From contig JBBSHJ010000149.1 in NCBI GenBank assembly GCA_038253135.1, forward strand, positions 1-5,955: DNA of 5,955 nt. The letters are read 5' to 3'. Below the pieces are notes generated by a model that saw only the letters and a program-made list of their open reading frames with translations, was not told the origin of the DNA and searched no databases. This document shows, one piece after another, positions 1-5,520 of the stretch. Every line of letters begins with the position of its first letter. The stretch's first letter is position 1. The position numbers and the translations under genes were made by a program. Source of the stretch: JBBSHJ01 sp038253135. Lineage in GTDB: Bacteria > Actinomycetota > Actinomycetes > Mycobacteriales > QHCD01.

Positions 1-16
1 AATTGATCCTGACGGG

Positions 17-307
17 ATGGACCTGGATTTCACCGGCGAGATCTGGCACTGGCGGGGACCGGCGCCGTTCTACTTCGTCACGGTGCCGGATGAGGAAAGC
101 GGCCAGCTGCACGCCGTTTCCAAGGCCGTGACCTACGGCTGGGGCATGATCCCGGTCAGGGCGCGCATCGGCGACACCAGATGGGAGACCGCATTGTTTC
201 CCAAGGACGGGCTCTACGTCCTGCCGATGAAGGACGCGGTACGCCGGGCGCAAAACATTGACGAGGGCGACACCGTGCGGCTGACGGTGGCCGTCGGCCC
301 GACGTGA
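17..307 (+). CDS. DUF1905 domain protein
   Basis: This 96-residue protein matches the DUF1905 family by eye. It has the early F-T-G-E-I-W segment (residues 5-10), the central V-T-Y-G-W-G-M-I-P-V block (about 38-47), then L-F-P-K-D-G-x-Y and a closing K-D-A-V-R-R-A segment before a short beta-strand tail. The family is a small beta-rich fold of unknown biochemical role, found alone or fused to other small domains, so no reaction is assigned. ATG at 17 gives the usual family length of about 95-100 residues, but no good ribosome-binding site is visible and the frame stays open to the left edge, so the true start could lie outside the window. It converges on the P-loop gene to its right with 67 bp between stop codons, and no clear terminator hairpin is seen there. 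Family call fairly sure; function unknown. Confidence 0.85.
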   Translation: MDLDFTGEIWHWRGPAPFYFVTVPDEESGQLHAVSKAVTYGWGMIPVRARIGDTRWETALFPKDGLYVLPMKDAVRRAQNIDEGDTVRLTVAVGPT

Positions 308-374
308 TACTGTCGGTGTCCCTGAGCGAGGAATGTCGTCGTCACCCCCCGGCACACCCGGTCGTCGGCGAAGA

Positions 375-923
375 TCAGATTGAACTCGTTAACCACCCGG
401 TCGCCGCCAGAACGTCGGCCGCGATATCGGTGACCGTGCGGCCGACCGTTTCGATCCGTACGGCGAATGCCGGGGTCAGGGCATCCATTGTGCGCTGGCT
501 GGCCGGCGTTGCATCGAGGTTATCCAGGTGCCATTGCAGGTCGGCACCGGACTCGCGAGAGCGCAGTCGCTCCACGACGGTTGCGTCGTCCGCGAGCAGA
601 AGAACAGCCGTGACCCTCGGCGATTCGCCCATCAGCCTGACCAATCGGTCGAGATTGGTGATAGCGGCGAAGTTGGAGTAGATCAGCCGGCGGCGCCCGT
701 GTGCACGGTAGTTTCTCCATAATGCGCGGAAGTTGGCATCGAACAGGGTCGACGGCGCCTGCGGGAAGGCCAGATCGAGCCAGTCACCGTCGATGCGGCA
801 ATGAGCAACATTGGCGTGCTTGAGCTGAGACGACGCTTCGGTGGCGACGGCGCTCTTCCCGACGCCGCCCCGACCGGCAATGCACAGAAGCTCAGGCTCC
901 CCGGACGCTGACGGATCCCTCAT
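375..923 (-). CDS. P-loop kinase-like NTPase
   Basis: This 182-residue protein has a clear Walker A motif, GRGGVGKS at residues 17-24, followed by an acidic segment I-D-G-D-W-L-D (44-50) where small-molecule kinases bind substrate or Mg2+. Next come a strand ending L-I-Y-S-N (80-84), where a Walker B-like strand would be expected, a second hydrophobic strand (V-T-A-V-L-L-L, 104-110) and an arginine-rich helix V-V-E-R-L-R-S-R-E (116-124) that resembles a lid. The size and layout recall adenylylsulfate-kinase or shikimate-kinase-like P-loop proteins, which phosphorylate a small molecule with ATP in the cytoplasm; the substrate cannot be read from the sequence. I chose ATG at 923 because the Walker A motif then sits near the N-terminus as usual, and an AGGA lies about 10 nt upstream. 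A longer reading to 1097 adds 58 residues that look like out-of-frame sequence. The gene starts 26 bp after the stop of the upstream remnant ORF. Confidence 0.75.
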   Translation of the reverse strand: MRDPSASGEPELLCIAGRGGVGKSAVATEASSQLKHANVAHCRIDGDWLDLAFPQAPSTLFDANFRALWRNYRAHGRRRLIYSNFAAITNLDRLVRLMGESPRVTAVLLLADDATVVERLRSRESGADLQWHLDNLDATPASQRTMDALTPAFAVRIETVGRTVTDIAADVLAATGWLTSSI

Positions 924-949
924 CAGCTCACCATCCTGGCATCGTCGGA

Positions 950-1171
950 TCACCGCTCCGGCTCGGCCACCGTGAGCGTCAAGCTGCCACCGAGAAGGGT
1001 GGCGAAGCGCTCGGCCTCGGTCTCGATATGTCGGCGCGTCCAGCCACGCAGCTTGGCCAAGGGCCCGATCTCGACCTGCAGCAGCGTCCACACACACCTA
1101 CAACTCTGGACCGCTGAACCATCGGAACCCCCGTCGTCGACGATCACATCTCTACCACGCGGCGCCGACAC
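950..1171 (-). pseudogene. Possible remnant: C-terminal end of winged-helix protein
   Basis: This 73-codon frame opens with GTG directly after an in-frame TAG and has no ribosome-binding site, so it does not look like an intact gene. Its first 30 or so residues are low in coding character. The last 40 or so (about residues 31-73) read like a real protein end: V-E-I-G-P-L, then a basic/acidic helix with E-A-E-R-F-A, then L-T-L-T-V-A-E. This pattern resembles the tail of winged-helix DNA-binding proteins of the HTH_42/AlkZ type, where a V-E-x-x-P-(F/L) strand is followed by an E-A-E-R helix. I infer a 5'-truncated or rearranged remnant whose upstream part is missing here. It could instead be a small unknown ORF or chance. 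It would be co-directional with the P-loop gene downstream. Confidence 0.3.
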
Positions 1172-1284
1172 CTACCGGGGATGCGCTCATGACGGGGTCG
1201 ACGCCAACGTGGTGGCGCCAGAGGAAGCCCTCGGCCCGAGCAAGCACCCGTCGACGGAGTTGGGAGCGGCGGCTCTCGATCGGT
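1172..1284. other. Short gap with no clear gene
   Basis: This stretch lies between the stop of the phosphotransferase-like pseudogene and the remnant ORF. On the minus strand one frame reads through it to a TAG at 1152-1154 with moderately protein-like sequence (L-A-R-A-E-G-F-L-W-R-H-H), but it has no credible start and matches no family I recognise. No strong hairpin was noticed. Confidence 0.3.
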
Positions 1285-2446
1285 CTATGCGTCGACCGCT
1301 GCGAGCAGATGTTGGAGCGAGGAGCAGGTCTTGGGTCTTGCGAGTAGGTCGGCGGTCTCGCCGTCGGCGAATGCGGCGTGGTCGTTGTCGGCCGAGTTGA
1401 TGGCCGCGCAGATGCTTTGGTATGTCCAGTTGAGCCACCCGGTCACGGCCGTGGCGAAAGAGGCCAGCTCGAGCTCGGGCCACCGGCCAGCTGCGTCCAC
1501 ATAACCATCGCGGAACGCCGCGATCGCCGTGCGGTTGATCGACGGTTGCAGTGTCCAGTGCGTGAGCGCCCCTCCGAGCTCGAGTTCGGGGGTGAGTGAC
1601 CCCGCGAAGTCCCATTCGGTGACGATGAGCGCGTCATTGTGTCCCATGCGGACGCTTTCGGGGTTCAGGACGAGGTTGCAGAGAACGAACTCGTTACGGT
1701 CGACTTCGGCCTCGATCGTGCGCAGGTCGAAAAGCGCCGGAAGGAATTCTTCGAGCTGATCGGCCCACGGCTTGTGAGCGGCCCGGGCTTCATCGAGGAG
1801 TGCCACCCAAGCGACATCGGGCCTTTGCGCGGTGAGGTGCGGGTGGATGGGTGCTTCGCTCGGGATGGCCAGAGAGTGCAGCGTCCCGAGAATTGCACCG
1901 ACCCGGCGGGCCACGGCCGCCGTGGTTGGGGTCACCGGCGACGGCCCGACATCGATCCACTCATGAACCCGCCAGCTCTGCTCCTGCACGGTTTCGACCA
2001 GTCGACCTTGGGGAGTGCGCACGGGAGTCGGGGCGGTTACACCGGCGGCAACCGCGGCATCGCGCAGCCGAGCTCCGACTTCGGCCTAGGCCTCGTCGAT
2101 CCAGTCATAGACGGTTCCGGCCAGCCAGCGACCGCGGTTTGTCGTTATCGACCAGCTACGGCCCATCGGCGTATACGAGACCGGTGACGGCGTCCCGGTG
2201 ACGCTGCCGAGGCCGAAAGCCCTGGCCAGCGCGTCGACGAGCCCCCCGGGGGCGGCCGGCGCTTCGGCTGCTCGGCGCTCGACCTCGGACTTCAGCTTGG
2301 TCCAATCGCATGCCGTACTCGGAGGCCAGAGCCTGCTGTGCGTCGGCGAGCGACGCTGCGGGGCTGGATTCGCGGAGTGCGGCAAGGAGGTCCTTGGCCT
2401 CTTTGCGGAGAAACGCAACACTTGGCTTGTCGGGCAGGATTCTCAC
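1285..2446 (-). pseudogene. Aminoglycoside phosphotransferase-like gene, broken by a frameshift and a stop
   Basis: Three minus-strand segments read as one protein of about 386 residues. Segment 1 starts at GTG 2446 with AGAGGA about 6 nt upstream and encodes an N-terminal helical module (L-P-D-K-P-S...L-R-K-E-A-K-D-L-L...A-L-A-S-E-Y-G-M). Near 2308 the reading must shift to continue as D-W-T-K-L-K-S-E-V-E-R-R, the normal continuation of this module. Segment 2 runs to a TAG at 2086-2088. Segment 3 continues in the same frame (A-E-V-G-A-R-L-R-D-A-A) to 1285 and carries phosphotransferase landmarks: V-H-E-W-I-D, G-x-L-H-S-L, L-N-P-E-S-V and T-E-W-D-F-A-G. The catalytic HxD before L-N-P-E is N-L-V here, and the metal-site Asp is Glu (T-E-W-D). 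The APH fold normally transfers phosphate to antibiotics or small metabolites. A shorter product from GTG 2022 (245 residues) would lack the N-lobe. A decayed gene is most likely; assembly error or recoding is possible. Confidence 0.75.
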
Positions 2447-2584
2447 GGCGGGTCCTCTCGCGCCCGGACTCGCTCGGGCCACAAGAGCGCCTTGAACACC
2501 GCTCAGGCTAATGACTGCATGGGGTGGCTTCCAGCCTTCCGGCGAGTCTCGACGCGGCCCCAGACCACGTGCATGTGACGTACA

Positions 2585-2601
2585 CGGACTCCGACAGTCC
2601 G
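2585..2601. repeat. Perfect 6-bp inverted repeat, CGGACT-N5-AGTCCG
   Basis: CGGACT at 2585-2590 and AGTCCG at 2596-2601 are exact reverse complements separated by CCGAC. The repeat sits about 140 bp upstream of the pseudogene start. It could be a regulator-binding dyad or a small hairpin. No T-run follows on either strand, so a classical terminator is unlikely. Such short dyads also occur by chance in GC-rich DNA. Confidence 0.35.
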
Positions 2602-2642
2602 GTCAACGGAGGTTACGGGTGGCTCTATCCACAACCATGGCC

Positions 2643-2668
2643 CGATCGGACGGCCGGCCGCTCGATCG
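2643..2668. repeat. 26-bp near-perfect palindrome
   Basis: CGATCG at both ends (2643-2648 and 2663-2668) flanks GA, a 10-bp perfect palindrome CGGCCGGCCG (2651-2660) and CT. All but the two GA/CT positions on each side are symmetrical. It lies in the gene-free space between divergent genes, so an operator for a dimeric regulator is possible. As RNA it would form a strong but almost loop-less hairpin, and no T-tract follows. Confidence 0.45.
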
Positions 2669-2963
2669 CATTGTGACCCATTGGTGACATCAACCCATCA
2701 GCATGACCACTGGCGACGCCGTTGACGCTGCCCCGCGAATCCCTCGTCTCGGCACGATGATGACGACAAATATCCGTCGGACCCGGGCACTCCCACGATC
2801 CTTGGGGTTCTTTACGGCCGCCTCAATCGGATTCCGGCGAGCACTCAATCGCATTTGGTGCCCGGGCATCGCGCTTCAGCGCTGCGGTTCGACCGCGCCG
2901 GCACGCCCGCCAGAGCAGCAGAAGCGACACGATGCCGTCCGCGCTGTTGAGATCGACGGCCGG

Positions 2964-2969
2964 TAGTGT
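2964..2969 (+). promoter_or_regulatory. Possible -10 element for a leaderless transcript
   Basis: TAGTGT fits the TANNNT form of actinobacterial -10 elements and ends 6 bp before the ATG at 2976. That spacing would put the transcription start on, or within a base of, the start codon, as in leaderless mycobacterial genes. No well-spaced -35 box is evident. The call is weak because TANNNT is short. Confidence 0.3.
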
Positions 2970-2975
2970 CGAAGG

Positions 2976-3809
2976 ATGGTTCGCGCCATGGAAATCCTCG
3001 AACGCGCCAGGGATTGGGCCCAGCAGGACGAGCGGGTGCTGGGTGCCCTCGTGCACGGGTCGGCCGCGCGGGGCGACACCACGCCACTGTCCGACGTCGA
3101 CCTGATCGTGGTGGCGCACACCGGAAAGCGCGAAGCGATCTGGGCCGACCGCGACGAGATTAGTCGACACCTCCTGGGCGCCGAGGTCGTGGTAGCACAC
3201 GAAGTCCCCCATCAGCGCCCGTTCCGCTGGCAGGCTTGCACGGCCGACCTGCGGATGCTCGACCTGGCGCTCGACGAAGGCGCGATCGACATGTGGTCCG
3301 GCCTGGCCGGCGAAGTGGAGTTCCTCGTCGACCGGGGTGGCCTGGCGCAGCAGCGGCGTGCCTGGATCGACGGCTCCGAGCCGCCCGGCTACGACGTCGT
3401 CGGACGAGATGACGCGACCTGGGCGATCCTGTCGTGGCTTGCCGGTGCCCTCCTGCACGGACGGGTGTGGTTGGTGCGCTGGGGTGTCACGGATCTGATC
3501 GGCCAGCGGATCGTTCCGGTCAGCGATCGGCCCGGATACGCGCTCGGCAGCACTTCGGCGGACTCCTCCCTGGTGCAGCGACTCGAGGACACGTTGCCGG
3601 CCTCGCTGCAGCGAACCGAGCTGGCCCGCTCCCTGCAGCGGACAGCGCACCTCTACCGGGATCTGGTCGCGGAATGGGCCGCGCGGGCCGGACGCGCCCC
3701 GCCGTCGTCGCCGTTGGCGCCGGCCGTCCTCGATGTGTTGGACCGGCTCGTGAGCGCCAAGGGCCAAAATCGTAATCAGGCAAGCCGGGCGGCACGGTCC
3801 GAGAGGTAA
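2976..3809 (+). CDS. Nucleotidyltransferase domain protein (aminoglycoside adenylyltransferase-like)
   Basis: This 277-residue protein carries the polymerase-beta-type nucleotidyltransferase signature near its N-terminus: H-G-S-A-A-R-G-D (27-34) followed by S-D-V-D-L-I-V-V (39-46), with D40 and D42 as the expected metal-binding aspartates. A third acidic residue could be D91 or D96 (T-A-D-L-R-M-L-D). The rest is a mainly helical C-terminal domain. This matches the NTP_transf_2 family that includes aminoglycoside adenylyltransferases, which transfer AMP from ATP to a hydroxyl of a drug or other small molecule in the cytoplasm; the real substrate here is unknown. ATG 2976 would suit a leaderless transcript, with GAAGG too close to act as a ribosome-binding site. 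ATG 2988 is an alternative start with that GAAGGA 11 nt upstream. The last 34 bp overlap the convergent sigma-factor gene, and the tail after about residue 262 looks non-conserved. Confidence 0.85.
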   Translation: MVRAMEILERARDWAQQDERVLGALVHGSAARGDTTPLSDVDLIVVAHTGKREAIWADRDEISRHLLGAEVVVAHEVPHQRPFRWQACTADLRMLDLALDEGAIDMWSGLAGEVEFLVDRGGLAQQRRAWIDGSEPPGYDVVGRDDATWAILSWLAGALLHGRVWLVRWGVTDLIGQRIVPVSDRPGYALGSTSADSSLVQRLEDTLPASLQRTELARSLQRTAHLYRDLVAEWAARAGRAPPSSPLAPAVLDVLDRLVSAKGQNRNQASRAARSER

Positions 3810-4996
3810 CGACGTTCGGCGAGGTTGGGGGTCGTCCGAGCGGCGAGAGAATACTGCTCACGCGCCTCGGTGTCGTGGCCGGCCAGCTCGAAAAGATGAG
3901 CCCGGACTGCGGCAATCCGGTAATGGCCGTTCAGCGTCGGCTCGGCGAGCTGCAGCGCCTGCAGCCCAACCTGCGGTCCGCGGACCATTGCCAATGCGAC
4001 AATGCGATTGAGCGTCACCATCGGCCCGGGGGCCAACGTCAGCAGGACGTCGTACAGGCCAAGGATCTGCGGCCAATCCGTCTCCGAGGCCGTCGACGCC
4101 TCGTCATGGACCGCGGCGATCGCAGCCTGGATTTGATACGGCCCAATTGTTGCTGTGGGCAAAGCGGCGCTCAACAACGCGGTACCCTCCGCGATCGCGG
4201 CGCCGTCCCATCGGCCGCGGTCCTGCTCGGCCAACGGGATGACACCGCCCTCCGCGGTCGTCCGGGCGGGCCGGCGGGCGTCGGTGAGCAGCATGAGCGC
4301 GAGCAGGCCCACGACCTCGCCCTCGTCCGGCACCTCGTCGTACAGCTGCCGCGTCAGCCGGATCGCCTCCGCGGTGAGCTCGACCCGGTGCAGCCGCTCG
4401 CCCGAGCTCGGGACGTACCCCTCGTTGAATACCAGGTAGAGCACGTTCATGACCGCGGCCAACCGGGCCGGTCGCTGGGCATCGTCAGGCATCGTGAAAC
4501 GCGCGCCGCTGTCCCGGATCCTCGCTTTGGCGCGGCTGATGCGTTGCGCAACCGTCGACTCCGGCACCAAGAGCGCGCGGGCGATCTCGATGGTGGTCAG
4601 CCCACCCACGGCCCGCAGCGTGAGCGCCACCTGCGATACCCGCGTGAGCGCCGGGTGGCAGCACAGGAACATGAGCGTCAGCGAGTCATCCCGATCGACG
4701 GCTCGGGGTACGTCGACCGGCTCGGCGGCCGCGACCCTTTGCTCCCGCCTGTGACGGGCCGAGTCGGCGCGCCACATCTCGATCCAGCGCCGAGATGCGG
4801 CGGTGAGGAGCCAGCCCGCCGGATTCTCGGGTACGCCGTCCCCCGGCCATTGCCGCGCCGCCGCCAACAGCGCTTCCTGAACGGCGTCCTCGCACACGTC
4901 GAACCCGGGATGCCGACGGGCGAGCGACGCCAGCACCGTCGGCGCGAGCTGCCGGAGCAGCTCCGGCACTCTGCCGTCACGATCCTCCCACGTCAC
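3776..4996 (-). CDS. ECF sigma factor, ECF42 type with C-terminal extension
   Basis: This 406-residue protein joins an ECF sigma factor to a long C-terminal domain. Region 2 includes D-V-C-E-D-A-V-Q-E-A-L (33-43) and N-P-A-G-W-L-L-T (58-65). The linker carries the group signature D-D-S-L-T-L-M-F-L-C-C-H-P-A-L (103-117). Region 4 has V-G-G-L-T-T-I-E-I-A-R-A-L-L-V-P-E-S-T (130-148) and A-Q-R-I-S-R-A-K (150-157). The C-terminal domain opens with L-Y-L-V-F-N-E-G-Y, includes an A-E-A-I-R-L helix, and continues as TPR-like helices to the end (DUF6596-type). ECF42 factors direct RNA polymerase to a few promoters, usually their own operon with a DGPF protein, and have no classical anti-sigma factor. 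The GTG start overlaps the TGA of the upstream YCII gene (GTGA), which implies translational coupling. This start keeps the family's usual N-terminus. Product call is strong; the inducing signal is unknown. Confidence 0.93.
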   Translation of the reverse strand: MTWEDRDGRVPELLRQLAPTVLASLARRHPGFDVCEDAVQEALLAAARQWPGDGVPENPAGWLLTAASRRWIEMWRADSARHRREQRVAAAEPVDVPRAVDRDDSLTLMFLCCHPALTRVSQVALTLRAVGGLTTIEIARALLVPESTVAQRISRAKARIRDSGARFTMPDDAQRPARLAAVMNVLYLVFNEGYVPSSGERLHRVELTAEAIRLTRQLYDEVPDEGEVVGLLALMLLTDARRPARTTAEGGVIPLAEQDRGRWDGAAIAEGTALLSAALPTATIGPYQIQAAIAAVHDEASTASETDWPQILGLYDVLLTLAPGPMVTLNRIVALAMVRGPQVGLQALQLAEPTLNGHYRIAAVRAHLFELAGHDTEAREQYSLAARTTPNLAERRYLSDRAARLA

Positions 4997-5364
4997 AGGT
5001 CGAGCACACTGAGGTCGAGCACCGGCTGCACCTGCACGTCGTTGAAGGCCGCGTCCGGCACCCGAGCGGCGATGCCGATGGCCTCGTCAATGTCGGCGCA
5101 CTCGACCAGATAGAAGCCGGCCAGGTGTTCCTTCACCTCGGCGAACGGGCCGTCGCTGGCGACGATCAGGCCGTCGCGCACCGTGACCCGCTTGGCCGTC
5201 TCGGCGGGGGCAAGTCCCTCCGAAGCCACCAGTTGGCCCGACTCGAACAGCGCCTCGCTCAGCGCCAGATGGGCCCGGCCGAACTCCTCCCTCTCCTCGT
5301 CGGTGAGGCTCGCCCAGCGCGCGAGCGACGTCGGATTGCTCAGCACCATAATCAGGAATTTCAC
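4993..5364 (-). CDS. YCII/DGPF domain protein
   Basis: This 123-residue protein is a YCII-related (DGPF) protein. It begins with the family strand M-K-F-L-I-M-V, has an L-T-x-E-E-R helix start (20-25) and a long helix to about 43, then G-L (50-51), and carries the name motif S-D-G-P-F-A-E-V-K-E-H-L-A-G-F-Y (70-85). D71, E79 and H80 are the polar residues likely to line the putative pocket. The fold is a ferredoxin-like dimer with no firmly assigned reaction. Proteins of this type are the standard partner gene of ECF42 sigma factors, and they may act in the response the sigma factor controls. The GTG start at 5364 is supported by AGGAG about 7 nt upstream. It is the first gene of a two-gene operon, its stop overlapping the sigma-factor start. 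Confidence 0.93.
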   Translation of the reverse strand: MKFLIMVLSNPTSLARWASLTDEEREEFGRAHLALSEALFESGQLVASEGLAPAETAKRVTVRDGLIVASDGPFAEVKEHLAGFYLVECADIDEAIGIAARVPDAAFNDVQVQPVLDLSVLDL

Positions 5365-5407
5365 AGCATTCTCCTCATGACGGCAGCAAACATCGTGTCA
5401 CTTGGAA

Positions 5408-5433
5408 CGTCGAAACCGGCAGCACGGTCTCGA
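5408..5433 (+). promoter_or_regulatory. Predicted ECF42-type promoter of the SnoaL-like gene
   Basis: On the + strand CGTCGA (5408-5413) is followed after 17 bp by CGA (5431-5433). It differs from the expected -35 TGTCGA at the first base only. It occupies almost the same DNA as the minus-strand promoter and would give a 5' leader of roughly 45 nt before ATG 5485. It is weaker than the minus-strand match because of the mismatch. Confidence 0.4.
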
Positions 5434-5435
5434 CA
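5410..5435 (-). promoter_or_regulatory. Predicted ECF42-type promoter of the YCII-sigma operon
   Basis: On the minus strand TGTCGA (5435-5430) is followed after exactly 17 bp by CGA (5412-5410). From memory, the promoter motif described for ECF42 sigma factors has TGTCGA at -35 and a CGA/TC-type -10, so this fits. It would start transcription about 40 nt before the GTG at 5364, leaving room for the visible ribosome-binding site, and would make the operon autoregulated. Confidence 0.6.
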
Positions 5436-5470
5436 ACGCAGTGAAGGCACCACGCCGGGTGCTCAACCAC

Positions 5471-5477
5471 GAGGAGG
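5471..5477 (+). promoter_or_regulatory. Ribosome-binding site that fixes the SnoaL-like start
   Basis: GAGGAGG is a strong Shine-Dalgarno match with a 7-nt spacer to ATG 5485. The distances to the second and third in-frame ATGs are 22 and 37 nt, too far for efficient use, so 5485 is the favoured start. Confidence 0.8.
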
Positions 5478-5520
5478 CATAGACATGGACGGCATAGACA
5501 TGGACGACATAGACATGGAC
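5476..5520 (+). repeat. 15-bp tandem repeat, three copies, spanning the start codon
   Basis: Copies lie at 5476-5490, 5491-5505 and 5506-5520. The first two are identical (GGCATAGACATGGAC) and the third differs at its second base (GACATAGACATGGAC). Each copy carries an ATG in the same frame (5485, 5500, 5515). Copy 1 includes the last two bases of the GAGGAGG ribosome-binding site. Gain or loss of a copy keeps the frame. Confidence 0.95.

Larger units (their letters stand above)
2447..2975. other. Intergenic region between divergent genes
   Basis: About 530 bp separate the start of the minus-strand phosphotransferase-like pseudogene from the + strand nucleotidyltransferase. I see no convincing gene. 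A + strand frame at 2703-2966 has no ribosome-binding site and no recognisable family, and the minus-strand frames here are extensions of shadows of the nucleotidyltransferase. The region contains two inverted repeats (2585-2601 and 2643-2668) and a possible promoter next to the nucleotidyltransferase. It has no tRNA and no insertion-sequence ends that I can recognise. Confidence 0.5.

Noticed and set aside
308..374. Terminator between the convergent DUF1905 and P-loop genes
   Set aside because: No stable stem followed by a T-run could be found on either strand.
214..396. Minus-strand ORF of 60 codons beginning V-N-E-F-N-L-I-F
   Set aside because: The first residues look protein-like, but there is no ribosome-binding site and most of it lies opposite the DUF1905 gene.
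2086..2421. Minus-strand ORF of 111 codons as a separate intact gene
   Set aside because: Its first 35 or so residues are out-of-frame sequence opposite the better N-terminal reading. Only the part after D-W-T-K-L-K is protein-like, so it is a middle segment of the broken phosphotransferase-like gene.
2703..2966. + strand ORF of 87 codons in the gap
   Set aside because: It has no ribosome-binding site, no recognisable motif and a shadow-like composition. It cannot be excluded but is not supported.
2967..2972. TGTCGA just before the nucleotidyltransferase, as another ECF42 promoter
   Set aside because: It lies 4 bp before the ATG, and no CGA-type -10 follows at 17 bp, so it cannot drive this gene.
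2823..3767. Long minus-strand frame (314 codons)
   Set aside because: It is the shadow of the nucleotidyltransferase, whose + strand frame holds the G-S-A-A-R-G and S-D-V-D-L motifs. The minus-strand product matches no family and is rich in Arg, Gly and Gln as GC-rich shadows are.
3875..5113. Long + strand frame (412 codons)
   Set aside because: It lies opposite the sigma-factor gene, which has clear sigma region 2 and 4 motifs. The + strand product is a repetitive Arg/Gln/His-rich shadow.
5125..5484. Upstream extension of the SnoaL-like frame
   Set aside because: It overlaps the YCII gene in the opposite direction, and the strong GAGGAGG site places the start at 5485.
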